A program made the translations under genes and the position numbers. Positions 52,506-60,592 of a DNA stretch of 64,000 bases are shown piece after piece; position 1 is the stretch's first letter, and each line of letters opens with the position of its first letter. The stretch spans positions 1 to 64,000 of the forward strand of contig DATGIL010000076.1 of the NCBI GenBank assembly GCA_035295745.1. The letters run 5' to 3'. This DNA comes from JAIQFL01 sp035295745. Its GTDB lineage: Bacteria > Acidobacteriota > Terriglobia > Bryobacterales > Bryobacteraceae. The notes beneath the pieces were generated by a model that was given only the letters and a program-made list of their open reading frames with translations, had not been told where the DNA came from and did no database searches.

Positions 52506-53810
52506 ATGGAGGAAGTGAACCTCGGCATTGTGGGTCTGGGTAACGTCGGCTCGGGCACGCTCGGAATTCTGGCGGAAAACGGCGATCAGATCGCCCTCAA
52601 ACTCGGCTACCGCCTCAAGGTGGTCGCGGTCTGCAGCCGCTCAGTGCAGTCCAAGGAAATCCCCGCCGAACTGGGAGACGTGTTCAAGACGACCGACTGG
52701 CGCCAGGTGGTGACCCACCCTGACGTTCACATTGTCGCGGAGTTGGTGGGCGGCACTTCCGTCGCGAAAGAGATCGTCAACGCGGCGATCGAGAATCGCA
52801 AGTCGGTCGTGACCGCCAACAAGGAACTGATGGCCGATTGTGGTCCCGAAATCTGGGACCGCGCCATTCATGCGGGCATCAACCTCGCGATGGAAGCGAG
52901 TGTCTGCGGCGGAATTCCGATTCATGCGGTGCTGCGCGAGGGTATCTCGGGCGACCGCATCATGGCGCTCTACGGAATTCTGAACGGCACCTGCAACTAC
53001 ATGCTGACCGAGATGGAGAAGCGCCAGGTACCTCTTCCCGGTGTGCTCGCCGAGGCCCAGATGCTCGGCTATGCGGAGGCCGACCCGAGCGCGGATATCG
53101 ATGGTTATGACGCGCGATCCAAGCTGGTGCTGCTGGCGGCACTGGCGTTCGGCGAGAAGATCACGGCGTCGGACATCTTTATGGAGGGGATTCGCCGCAT
53201 TTCGCCGCTCGACTTTCAGTACGCCCGCCAGTTGAAACACACCATCCGGCTGATTTGCGGCGCGCGCAAGACGTCGCGCGGTTTGATCCTGTTTGTGCGT
53301 CCCGCATTGATTCCTTCGCAGACGATTCTGGCGGGTGTGCAGGGCGCTTACAACGCCGTGTGGGTGAAGGGCCAGTTTGGAGAAGACACGTTTTACTACG
53401 GCTGGGGCGCGGGTGCGCGGCCGACCGGTGTCGCGGTGGTCAGCGATCTGATGCGCGTGGCCCGCGAGATCCGCAGTGGCAGTCCGGAACGCGTCTCGCC
53501 ATTCGCCCACGAGCGGCTGGGCGAAAACAAGCCGGTCTCCATCCTGCTCCAAAAGCGTGCCTACTACCTGCGGTTCCGCGTGGAGGATCGCCCCGGCATC
53601 ATCGCCAAGCTCGCCGGCATCCTGGCGAGCAAGAATATCAGCCTGGAAGCCGTCCTGCAGGAGCCTTGCGACAGCAAGCACGACCTGCCGTTTGTCATCA
53701 CCGTCGAGCAGACATCCGAACAGTCCATTCGCGAAGCCGTGGAAGAGATGTCGCACCTCGACTTTATGCGCGAGGCGCCACTCGCCTTGCCGATGGAGAC
53801 TGCGTTATGA
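52506..53810 (+). CDS. hom: Homoserine dehydrogenase
   Basis: A 434-residue enzyme reducing aspartate semialdehyde to homoserine in Thr/Met/Ile synthesis. ATG 52506 begins MEEVNLGIVGLGNVGSGTLG, the NAD(P)-binding loop. The catalytic domain has KSVVTANKELMA, EASVCGGIPIHAVLREGISG, LNGTCNYMLTEM and AEADPSADIDGYDARSKL, with the conserved Glu/Asp/Lys residues. A C-terminal ACT domain (about 345-425, FRVEDRPGIIAKLAGILASK) mediates allosteric control, usually by threonine. It overlaps the next gene by four bases (ATGA). An upstream frame extension to 52329 lies inside the palindromic element and is rejected. Confidence 0.94.
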   Translation: MEEVNLGIVGLGNVGSGTLGILAENGDQIALKLGYRLKVVAVCSRSVQSKEIPAELGDVFKTTDWRQVVTHPDVHIVAELVGGTSVAKEIVNAAIENRKSVVTANKELMADCGPEIWDRAIHAGINLAMEASVCGGIPIHAVLREGISGDRIMALYGILNGTCNYMLTEMEKRQVPLPGVLAEAQMLGYAEADPSADIDGYDARSKLVLLAALAFGEKITASDIFMEGIRRISPLDFQYARQLKHTIRLICGARKTSRGLILFVRPALIPSQTILAGVQGAYNAVWVKGQFGEDTFYYGWGAGARPTGVAVVSDLMRVAREIRSGSPERVSPFAHERLGENKPVSILLQKRAYYLRFRVEDRPGIIAKLAGILASKNISLEAVLQEPCDSKHDLPFVITVEQTSEQSIREAVEEMSHLDFMREAPLALPMETAL

Positions 53811-54499
53811 AACTCAGAGCGATATTTGCGGTTCTGGCGTGCGCTTGCGGACTGTCTGCGCAGGTAGCCACCCAGGCCAATTCCGGCTACCAAACCGAAC
53901 AAGCCCGCAAACAGGTAGCGTCCGGCCTCGCCGATCCGGCTCGCGACGAAAAACAGAAACCCCGTGAACTTGTGCAGGCGATGGGGCTGCGTCGCGGTAT
54001 GGCGGTGGCGGATGTCGGCACCGGCATCGGGTACATGCTGCCGTTTTTAAGCCGCGCAGTCGGCCCCTCCGGCCACGTGACCGCGGAGGACATCTTCGAC
54101 GATTTTCTGACGGCGGCCAAACAGCGAGCCGAAAATCAGAATCTGCACAACGTGACTTTTGTGAAAGGCACGGAGACCGACCCGTCTCTTCCAGCGAACC
54201 AGATGGACGAGATCCTGGTGTTGGACGTGTATCACCATTTCGACTATCCGGAGAAGATGCTGGCGTCCATCCGCAACGCGCTCAAACCCGACGGGAAGCT
54301 GGTGATCGTGGAGTATTACAAGACTCAGGAAGCGATGGCCAACGGCCGCGCGCTGAACCACATTCGCCTGAACAAGCCCGACGTCATCAAGGAGATCGAG
54401 GCCAATCACTTTCGCCTGGTTTCCGAACGGGAGCACATTCCGGGGAGCCAATATATGTTAATCCTGGAGAAAGACCAGGCTACTGGGGGATTGGAGTAA
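53807..54499 (+). CDS. Class I SAM-dependent methyltransferase with signal peptide
   Basis: A 230-residue protein whose first 18 residues look like a signal peptide (MKLRAIFAVLACACGLSA). Residues 55-190 are a class I methyltransferase: VADVGTGIGYMLPFLSRAVG (motif I), VTAEDIFDDFL, ILVLDVYHHFDYPEKML (post-motif) and GKLVIVEYYKT. An exported methyltransferase is unusual because SAM is cytoplasmic, but such predicted signals recur in this family in Acidobacteria and Planctomycetes. Overlaps hom by four bases and is immediately followed by the DsbA-like gene, so all three are one operon. Confidence 0.78.
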   Translation: MKLRAIFAVLACACGLSAQVATQANSGYQTEQARKQVASGLADPARDEKQKPRELVQAMGLRRGMAVADVGTGIGYMLPFLSRAVGPSGHVTAEDIFDDFLTAAKQRAENQNLHNVTFVKGTETDPSLPANQMDEILVLDVYHHFDYPEKMLASIRNALKPDGKLVIVEYYKTQEAMANGRALNHIRLNKPDVIKEIEANHFRLVSEREHIPGSQYMLILEKDQATGGLE

Positions 54500-55231
54500 A
54501 TGTCAGTGTTTTTCCGATACGTGAAGTACGCGGCTATGCCGCTTTTCCTGCTATTGCCGTTGAGCGCTCAGGAACAGGGCATCACTCGCCAGCAGGCGGA
54601 CGAGATCCTGAACGAATTGCGCCAGATCCGGCAGTTGCTGGAGAAGCAAGGCAAACCCGCCGGAGCGCAGCCGGACCTGATCAGCAAGGCCAAGCTGAAC
54701 CTGGATGGCTTCGCCATGATGGGCTCGAAGGACGCGCCGATCACCATCGTCGAGTTCACCGACTACCAATGCCCGTTCTGCCAGCGCTTTCACCTCACCA
54801 CCTTCGGCGATATCAAGAAAAACTATATCGACACTGGCAAGGTCCGCTTCTACAGCCGCGACATGCCGCTCGACTTTCACCCCAACGCGCTGCGCGCCGC
54901 GCAGGCCGCACGCTGCGCGGGTGAACAGGGCCAGTTCTGGAGCTTGCGCAGCGTGATGGGCGCCAATCCGGACAAGCTCGACATGGACCACATCATGGGA
55001 TTCGCGGGCGATCTGAAGCTGGACACCGCGAAGCTCAAATCGTGCGTGGAGAGCGAAAAGTACAAGAGCCCCGTCGAGACCGACGTCATGGAAGCGATGA
55101 AGATCGGCGCTACCGGGACGCCCACGTTCGTGATCGGCAAGAGTACGCCGGAGGGCGTGGATGGCGAGCTGATGATCGGTGCGCAGCCCTATCAGTATTT
55201 CGAATTGAAGCTGAAGGAATTGTCGAAGTAG
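54500..55231 (+). CDS. DsbA-family exported thiol oxidoreductase
   Basis: A 243-residue protein beginning right after the methyltransferase stop. Signal peptide about 1-23; a short coiled coil (LNELRQIRQLLEKQ); then a Thioredoxin_4/DsbA-like domain with VEFTDYQCPFCQRFH (CPFC at 91-94), FYSRDMPLDFHPNALRAA and the cis-Pro loop GTPTFVIGKS. It should make or shuffle disulfides of exported proteins. In the operon with hom it may serve the adjacent exported methyltransferase (inference). Confidence 0.87.
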   Translation: MSVFFRYVKYAAMPLFLLLPLSAQEQGITRQQADEILNELRQIRQLLEKQGKPAGAQPDLISKAKLNLDGFAMMGSKDAPITIVEFTDYQCPFCQRFHLTTFGDIKKNYIDTGKVRFYSRDMPLDFHPNALRAAQAARCAGEQGQFWSLRSVMGANPDKLDMDHIMGFAGDLKLDTAKLKSCVESEKYKSPVETDVMEAMKIGATGTPTFVIGKSTPEGVDGELMIGAQPYQYFELKLKELSK

Positions 55232-55246
55232 TCGGGCACTCGCCCG

Positions 55247-55756
55247 TTATCGGACCGCCAGGTCTTCCAGAAAAATTTGCCGCGCCTCGCGATAGTCGTC
55301 AGGCAGCATGGGGCCGAGTTTGGCGGACTGCTCCGCCTCCCCGCGCTCCTCAGCGAACGTGGTATGCATCGACTGGAACGCGAGGAGGCTGGCCTCCACC
55401 ACATCCGTGCCGTACTGCTCGGACGAATCGACCAGTTGATTGGCGCGCCCGAGAATATTCTCGGCAGTGGCGATGCGGCTGAGGCCGTCGCTCAGGATCG
55501 TGGCGCGCCGCGAGAGGCTCATGTGCGGGCCGAAGGCCTGGAGCAGCGTTGACCAGCGGTCGATGACGATCAGCGCGCCGTAGCGGTGCGTGTCGAATGT
55601 CATTTCGTAGGCAAAGGCTGAGCCCTTCGAGCGGCCTTCCAGGCGGCGCAACGCGATCGTGGCGGCATTCAACTCGCCTTCGAGCGAATTGACGAACGCG
55701 GCGACGCATCCGAAGAATTGGGGTTCGGTAAGGCTGGGATATCGAGTGATCCGCAA
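55247..55756 (-). CDS. Hypothetical protein
   Basis: A 169-residue helical protein. I place the start at TTG 55756 (LRITRYPSLTEPQFFGCVAA), eight bases after the upstream stop with a purine-rich site; the longer ATG at 55807 would overlap that gene by 44 bp. Segments such as LLQAFGPHMSLSRRATILSD and FQSMHTTFAEERGEAEQSAK suggest a soluble helical bundle. No motif recognised. Co-transcribed with the 92-residue gene upstream. Confidence 0.6.
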   Translation of the reverse strand: MRITRYPSLTEPQFFGCVAAFVNSLEGELNAATIALRRLEGRSKGSAFAYEMTFDTHRYGALIVIDRWSTLLQAFGPHMSLSRRATILSDGLSRIATAENILGRANQLVDSSEQYGTDVVEASLLAFQSMHTTFAEERGEAEQSAKLGPMLPDDYREARQIFLEDLAVR

Positions 55757-55763
55757 TCCGGCC

Positions 55764-56042
55764 TCAGGCCATGTGGTCGCCGAGCGCGCGCTCGACTTCT
55801 TCGGCATTGAGTTTCTCGCCGTTGTTCAGCCGGTGGAGGACGGAATTGATGATCTCCTTGGCCTCGTCCTTCCCGAAATTCTTGATGAATCCGTCGAAGA
55901 AGTGCTCGCCTGCCATGGCGTGGTTGATTTCGGTTTCTTTGTTGTGATCCTGCAGTTCGGTGAAGTAGACCACGCGGTATTTGCCGGTGTACTCGGTCTC
56001 GCGATAGATCTCGAACATCACCTTGTCGGACTCGAACAGCAT
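55764..56042 (-). CDS. Hypothetical protein
   Basis: A 92-residue soluble protein with convincing composition: MLFESDKVMFEIYRETEYTG, YRVVYFTELQDHNKETEIN and AKEIINSVLHRLNNGEKLNA. It is alpha/beta, and the C-terminal half reads as a helix-rich regulatory segment. I do not recognise the family. It lies 24 bp below the DUF350-like gene on the same strand and 7 bp above the next. Confidence 0.65.
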   Translation of the reverse strand: MLFESDKVMFEIYRETEYTGKYRVVYFTELQDHNKETEINHAMAGEHFFDGFIKNFGKDEAKEIINSVLHRLNNGEKLNAEEVERALGDHMA

Positions 56043-56066
56043 AAATTCGAGCGTACCACACGAAAA

Positions 56067-56270
56067 TCAGTGCATCGTGGCGGCGATGATCCAGCACAGT
56101 CCGAGCGCGACCGCCCCGGCCAGAATCGCCGCCGCCACGTTGCGCTCCTGCACGATCTCCTTCCACAGATTGAAGGGGGCCAGCTTGATGACGATGGAAA
56201 AGGCGGCGATGAAGACGAGGATGGCGAGCCCGGCAAAGATGAGCGCGTTGAGGAGGGGAAATTCGGTCAT
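56067..56270 (-). CDS. DUF350 family small membrane protein
   Basis: A 67-residue protein with two transmembrane helices: LLNALIFAGLAILVFIAAFS and AAAILAGAVALGLCWIIAAT, separated by a short loop with FNLWKEIVQERNV. The loop E-R-N and the A-A-I-L-G pattern match the DUF350 (UPF0719) family of inner membrane proteins. I choose ATG 56270 (MTEFPLLNALI) over the longer frame, whose extension is not hydrophobic or conserved in style. It heads a small minus-strand operon. Confidence 0.78.
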   Translation of the reverse strand: MTEFPLLNALIFAGLAILVFIAAFSIVIKLAPFNLWKEIVQERNVAAAILAGAVALGLCWIIAATMH

Positions 56271-56351
56271 AGCGAGCAGTTTTGCGGGTGCAAACCCTAC
56301 TGTAGGGGATTGCACGAGGGGTGGCAACCCTTGGTAGAATGGATAGGACCT

Positions 56352-56426
56352 GCGGGAGTAACTCAATGGTAGAGTCACAGATTTCCAATCTGTTGGTTGC
56401 GGGTTCGATTCCCGTCTCCCGCTCCA
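56352..56426 (+). tRNA. tRNA-Gly (TCC)
   Basis: Complete cloverleaf: acceptor stem GCGGGAG/CTCCCGC, D-arm ACTC-GAGT, anticodon loop TTTCCAA (anticodon TCC), T-loop TTCGATT, discriminator T and encoded CCA. Confidence 0.96.
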
Positions 56427-56433
56427 CCATTCG

Positions 56434-56509
56434 GCCGGCGTAGCTCAGTTGGTAGAGCATCTGATTTGTAATCAGAGGGTCGGGGGTTCAAGCCCCTCCG
56501 CCGGCTCCA
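56434..56509 (+). tRNA. tRNA-Thr (TGT)
   Basis: Complete cloverleaf: acceptor stem GCCGGCG/CGCCGGC, anticodon loop TTTGTAA (anticodon TGT), T-loop TTCAAGC, discriminator T and encoded CCA. It is only 7 bp from tRNA-Gly. Its 3' end is next to a phage-type integrase, as in elements that use tRNA genes as attachment sites. Confidence 0.96.
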
Positions 56510-56528
56510 TAAAATCAATAGCTTACAG

Positions 56529-57786
56529 TCAGGTGGGGAGCCTTTCGCCGGGATTGGTAGCAACGCGCTCTGAAGGGCGGAAAATCGCATCCATTCGATC
56601 CGCAGCTTCCTTTCTCAGTTCAGGAACTACATGCGAATAGAGGTTCATCGTCACCGCAATCTGGCTGTGTCCGAGCAACTCCATTACAACCCGCGGGTGA
56701 ACGCCTTGCGTCAACAGCAAGGTTGCGGCGGTATGGCGGAGGTCATGAATTCGGACTCGTGGCAACTCCGCGGCGGCCCTGATCTCATCGAACGCGCGCT
56801 GTAGGTTCCTCGGTTCAATCGGTGTTCCGATGTTGGATGTGAACACGAAATTCGTATCCTTCCACCTGCTTCCAGCGATCCTCCGTTCCTCTTCTTGACG
56901 GGATCGGTGCTCGATCAAAGCTGAAAGGCAGACCTGGGGCAGATTGACGGTCCGTCTGCTGGATCGCTTCGGTTCCCTCAAGAGCAACGTTCCGTTCTTC
57001 TCGCCGGGGAGTTTAATTCGTTGCAAAGCTGAACGGATCGCCAACGTCCCACTGTTCGAAATCGATGGCTGCCCATTGCAGGCCCAGTGCCTCGCCCTTC
57101 CGCAGGCCAATTGCCAGTGCCACGGAGAACAGGGCCCCAAGCCGATGCCCCTTTGACGCTTCAATGAATCGCTTCGACTGCTCTGGAGTGTAGGGCGTGA
57201 TCTCTGCCGTTTCCATCTTCGGGTAATCCACAAGAAGGGCAACATTCCGCGGTACGAGGTCCAACCTGTAAGCCTTGTCGAGAGCCATTCGAAGGACCGT
57301 GAGGCAGTAGCGAACCGAGGCGGCCGACAAGTGCTTATCTTCCGGTTTTGGCTCACCTTCAACAGCCGCTTTGACACCCGGCCCGTTGGTCCTGATCGCC
57401 GCCAACTTCGCACGCTTGAACTGTTCAATAGCGGAAGCGCTCAATTTTGCGAGCGCGATTTTGCCCAAGCCCGGAATCAGGTGCAATCGGACCGTTGCTT
57501 CGTAACTAACGTACGTTGCTGGAGCGACATCGGCCTTTGTTGCTTGGACCCATTCGACGAGGTAGTCGCTGACCGTCTGTTTGACCGGGTTGATATTGAT
57601 TCCGCGTTGCTGATCGTGGAGAGCCTTTTTCAATTCATCGCCAACCTCGTGACGCGTTGCCGCTGTGAATACCTTCCGGTTGAGGCTGCCGTATGGCTTC
57701 CTTCCGACCGTCACGGCTGCGCGCCAACGGCCATCTTGCATGCGGTATATCGAACCTTCGGAATTACCTCGTCTTCTTTTGAGCAT
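56529..57786 (-). pseudogene. Phage-type tyrosine integrase, frameshifted
   Basis: From ATG 57786 (MLKRRRGNSEGSIYRMQDGR, AP2-like arm-binding) through the core-binding domain (TVSDYLVEWVQATKADVAPA) and box I (SVALAIGLRKGEALGLQW), then a frameshift at about 57035 after DFEQW. The other frame continues TLAIRSALQRI, VNLPQVCLSALIEHRSRQEE, the HxxR box RIHDLRHTAATLLLTQGV and LGHSQIAVTMNLYSHV with the catalytic Tyr. All catalytic residues exist but in two frames. The 3' end lies 20 bp from tRNA-Thr, so the element presumably integrated there. Confidence 0.87.
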
Positions 57787-58097
57787 TTTTGGACCTCAAG
57801 TCTTGGCGGTAACGCGCCATCTTTTCGCGAAGTGAGCAGTTATCGTGCATTCGCTTGTTTCGGCGATAATTCGTTACATCCATTTTTCCGCCGTGGCGAA
57901 AGCGGAAAGGCGGTACTTTTGGCTGCTGATGAAACAGTGTCGCGCGGAGCTCGGTCGGGAGGAAGAGAGGCAATGATTTTCAATCTGAGTGGAACAGGAG
58001 ATTCCTATCTTTCGTGAACGTTGTGTCTGAATCGACAGATGGGTTACTCCTGGAGGACACGGGCCTTGGTGAACGACTGTGCTAAAGGAGCAAACAC
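57787..58097. other. Intergenic, no secure gene
   Basis: About 310 bp upstream of the divergent integrase and zinc-ribbon genes. A very small basic minus frame (57764-57883) exists but overlaps the integrase start and has no family support. Promoters for both flanks are expected here. Confidence 0.4.
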
Positions 58098-58805
58098 GTG
58101 TTCTGCATGAAGTGTGGTATGGAGATTCAGGATAAGTGGACGGTCTGTCCTCAATGCGCAGAGCCTTTACCTTGTCGTGCTGCCGCTAGACCTGCACCAC
58201 CACCGCCTCGACCGGCCGTGCCACCGCCTCGCCCGGCGACGGCTCCGCCTTCTGTGCCGAGAGCGCAAAAGCCGGGGGTATCAGTCGCGGCTGTGATTGT
58301 GTGTTCGTTGGTTCTGGGTCTCGGACTGCTGAGTGTGTTTCACCGGACTAGCCGGCGAACCGAGGATCCAGCTAACCGCTCCGCCGAGGATCCGGTAGCG
58401 ATCCAGAACAGAATTCTCGCCGGCTCCCACGACGGCTATCTCAAGGCCCTGAATGGGAAATCTCCAGTCGCAAGTCCGCCTCCTGTGGCAACATCGACTT
58501 CCGCAGGCGAATACGTAATCGTCTACAAACCTTGGCCCTGTGGATCGTCAAAGGATGCCCTTTCCGAAATCACCAAGTGGGCCGTAAGGAACGACACGCG
58601 AGAAATGGCCATTGCGATGGCCAGAACAGGCTCCGCACTCTTGATCCCCGGAACCCGGATCAAGATTCTGGATACCGGAATTATGTCATCGAAGGTTCGC
58701 ATCGTCAGGATGGGCGATCTGGCCAGCAGCGGCCTGTCAGGGTCATCAAAGTACTATGGATTTTCGGGCCAGGAATGCTGGGTGCATTCGGAAGCTGTCC
58801 GATAA
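58098..58805 (+). CDS. Zinc-ribbon membrane protein
   Basis: A 235-residue protein with a GTG start. Residues 1-27 are a zinc ribbon (CMKCGMEIQDKWTVCPQCA, C-x2-C...C-x2-C). A Pro-rich stretch (30-60) leads to a transmembrane segment at about 64-82 (SVAAVIVCSLVLGLGLLSVF). The outside part (85-235) ends in a small domain with EYVIVYKPWPCGSSKDALSE, AIAMARTGSALLIPGTRIKI and CWVHSEAVR. The layout resembles other zinc-ribbon/TM proteins of unknown role. It lies in the island opened by the integrase. Confidence 0.72.
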   Translation: MFCMKCGMEIQDKWTVCPQCAEPLPCRAAARPAPPPPRPAVPPPRPATAPPSVPRAQKPGVSVAAVIVCSLVLGLGLLSVFHRTSRRTEDPANRSAEDPVAIQNRILAGSHDGYLKALNGKSPVASPPPVATSTSAGEYVIVYKPWPCGSSKDALSEITKWAVRNDTREMAIAMARTGSALLIPGTRIKILDTGIMSSKVRIVRMGDLASSGLSGSSKYYGFSGQECWVHSEAVR

Positions 58806-59006
58806 AGCGGTTTCTCTCCAAGCGGGTTGTGTTCCATGGGCGGTACCACACTAGTCTCGGCTCGGTTTGTCATGCAACGGGACCGTCAGATGACGGAACG
58901 TTTGTGGGCGGTCAACTCTTTTGAACGAAAGGAGCGGCTGAGGGAGCGTACCAATGTGCAGCCCACATTCCCATCGCGCACGGGTTATGATCACAGACGG
59001 AGCGAA

Positions 59007-59246
59007 ATGAACCCCGAAAAACAACAAGAGATTTTAAGCGCCCTCAGATCGAAACAGGCTCTCGGGCCGTGTCCTGTCTGCCAGAAGCCCACTCGTGTCG
59101 TGCAGCCTGAGTACGCCGGTCTGCTGTTCTCAAAAACGGCGACATTCGAGATTCCTGGCCCAGTTGCAACATGCGCAATTGTTGAATGTCTAAACTGCGG
59201 CTTCATCACGACTCACAATATTTCTAGGTTGGGGGTGCAGGCATAG
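59007..59246 (+). CDS. Small zinc-ribbon protein
   Basis: A 79-residue protein from ATG 59007 (MNPEKQQEILSALRSKQALG) with GGAG 8 nt upstream. It has a CPVC pair (22-25) and CLNCG (61-64), likely one zinc site. Small ribbons of this type occur in bacterial islands and phages without a defined function. It is 4 bp from the next gene, so they are co-transcribed. The longer upstream frame is rejected on composition. Confidence 0.7.
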   Translation: MNPEKQQEILSALRSKQALGPCPVCQKPTRVVQPEYAGLLFSKTATFEIPGPVATCAIVECLNCGFITTHNISRLGVQA

Positions 59247-59249
59247 TAT

Positions 59250-59669
59250 ATGGACCAACAGCCCCAACTTGGGAGAGGCGTAGAGAAGTTTGGTGACGAG
59301 CAGGTTACCCTCAACCTCGGCCAATTAATTAATCGCGTCGATACTAATGTCAATCAGGACATTATCGTCACCACAGCGGACAAAGCGAAGCTTTGCTTGA
59401 TCGACGCGCTTGACCGGTTGGAGAGGAGGCGGTCTTGGATTGCTCCTGCGGGTATTGTCGCCACGCTTTTCATTGTTTTCCCCACCACGACATTCCACGA
59501 CTTCATTGGACTTTCAAAGGAGTACTGGAAGGCAATGTTTTCATTGGTGACACTGGGTTCTTTGTTTTGGCTGATATGGACTCTGTTCCGGCTTCGGTCG
59601 TCCCTCTCCGTCGACCAAGTTGTTGAGAACCTCCGCGCAAGTTCGATCACGAAGATAACGTCAGATTAA
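59250..59669 (+). CDS. Small membrane protein of unknown function
   Basis: A 139-residue protein. Residues 1-60 are soluble and polar; two transmembrane segments follow (APAGIVATLFIVFPTTTF at about 65-83 and AMFSLVTLGSLFWLIWTLF at about 95-113), and the C-terminal 25 residues (SVDQVVENLRASSITKITSD) return to the cytoplasm. No family recognised. Its close coupling to the zinc-ribbon gene is the only functional clue. Confidence 0.65.
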   Translation: MDQQPQLGRGVEKFGDEQVTLNLGQLINRVDTNVNQDIIVTTADKAKLCLIDALDRLERRRSWIAPAGIVATLFIVFPTTTFHDFIGLSKEYWKAMFSLVTLGSLFWLIWTLFRLRSSLSVDQVVENLRASSITKITSD

Positions 59670-59882
59670 GACGCTGCGCGCCACGCCTGGATTTGAAGCC
59701 TTGGTTACGGGAATTGACGGAACTAGGCTAGAAGCTAGAGCGACGCGATCAACTTATCAACAGCTTCCTTATATCGATCAAGCGGCTCATCATTCACCTG
59801 GGGCTTAGTATCGTGGATCTGGTACTTTCCGGCTCCCCAGCAACGGTCAGGACCCACACCGTTGGACTGACGACCATCAAAC
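59670..59882. other. Intergenic, no gene recognised
   Basis: Short stretch between convergent genes, without supported frames. Confidence 0.35.
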
Positions 59883-60047
59883 CTACGAAACTCTCATTTT
59901 GGACGACTTGCGCTTCGCTTCGCGAGCCGCGACGGCCTTGCGCGCACGTTCCGAGCGTTGTTCAGGAGTCATGGTTTCGAGGGAACGCTTCCCTCCAATC
60001 TTGCCACCCTTGGCTTCCTGCATTCGGCTTCTGTACGAGTTTGCCAC
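59883..60047 (-). CDS. Small basic protein
   Basis: A 54-residue minus-strand protein starting at GTG 60047: VANSYRSRMQEAKGGKIGG, then LETMTPEQRSERARKAVAAR and EAKRKSSK. The TPEQRSERARKAVAAR motif recurs in many small basic bacterial proteins of presumed nucleic-acid-binding role, and resembles the RFSAATRQKMAEAQRRRWAK segment of the H1-like protein at 22425-22907. An internal ATG would give a slightly shorter form. No ribosome site is obvious. Confidence 0.55.
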   Translation of the reverse strand: MANSYRSRMQEAKGGKIGGKRSLETMTPEQRSERARKAVAAREAKRKSSKMRVS

Positions 60048-60592
60048 TATTTCGCGGCATAACGCTAAGCCCTTTAATTACAACATCAATATATTTTCTT
60101 CGGTTTCGTGCGATGGGCGGCATTGTGTGCCGTGGGGACTGTAGACCACCAAACGCTTGGCTGCCGTTCGATAACATGAGCCGCTGGAGGACATTTGGCA
60201 GATCGCTGGATCAGTTCACGACGGTCGCGCGCTTGGTGGGATGCAATCGGACGCTGATCGTGGGGTGCTTACGCGCTTTTTGGGAATCCTCGCGCGGCCT
60301 ACGCCGCACCGCAGTCTGACGCTGCATCACGTGACGCATGCGCCAGACGCCAAAACCAGGCAAACCGTCTGACTCCGACGGGTGCGGTCTTTTAGAACCA
60401 GTGAGTTACAAGGAATTTCCGTCGGACTCCGACGGGTTCGAGAGGCATCCTGCGCGCATCTGGTAAGCGGTTCCAGAGCAAGCGGCCTCTGGCCGAACTG
60501 GTCCGGCAAATTCTGAGGATGGGTGCCGCCGAAAGATCGGGCGCAAGGCCAGTAAGGATAGCGGGGGCCCATTGGCCACAGCATCCCAGTGA
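60048..60592. other. Intergenic with two short palindromic repeats
   Basis: No secure gene. Two similar 16-bp motifs, GTCTGACTCCGACGGGT (about 60367) and GTCGGACTCCGACGGGT (about 60420), lie 53 bp apart; the second contains the perfect palindrome GTCGGA-C-TCCGAC. They may be relics of attachment or recombination sites. Confidence 0.45.

Noticed and set aside
52641..53756. 371-codon minus-strand frame
   Set aside because: Antisense shadow of homoserine dehydrogenase.
57764..57883. Small basic minus-strand frame upstream of the integrase
   Set aside because: It overlaps the integrase start and lacks a ribosome site or family resemblance to excisionases.
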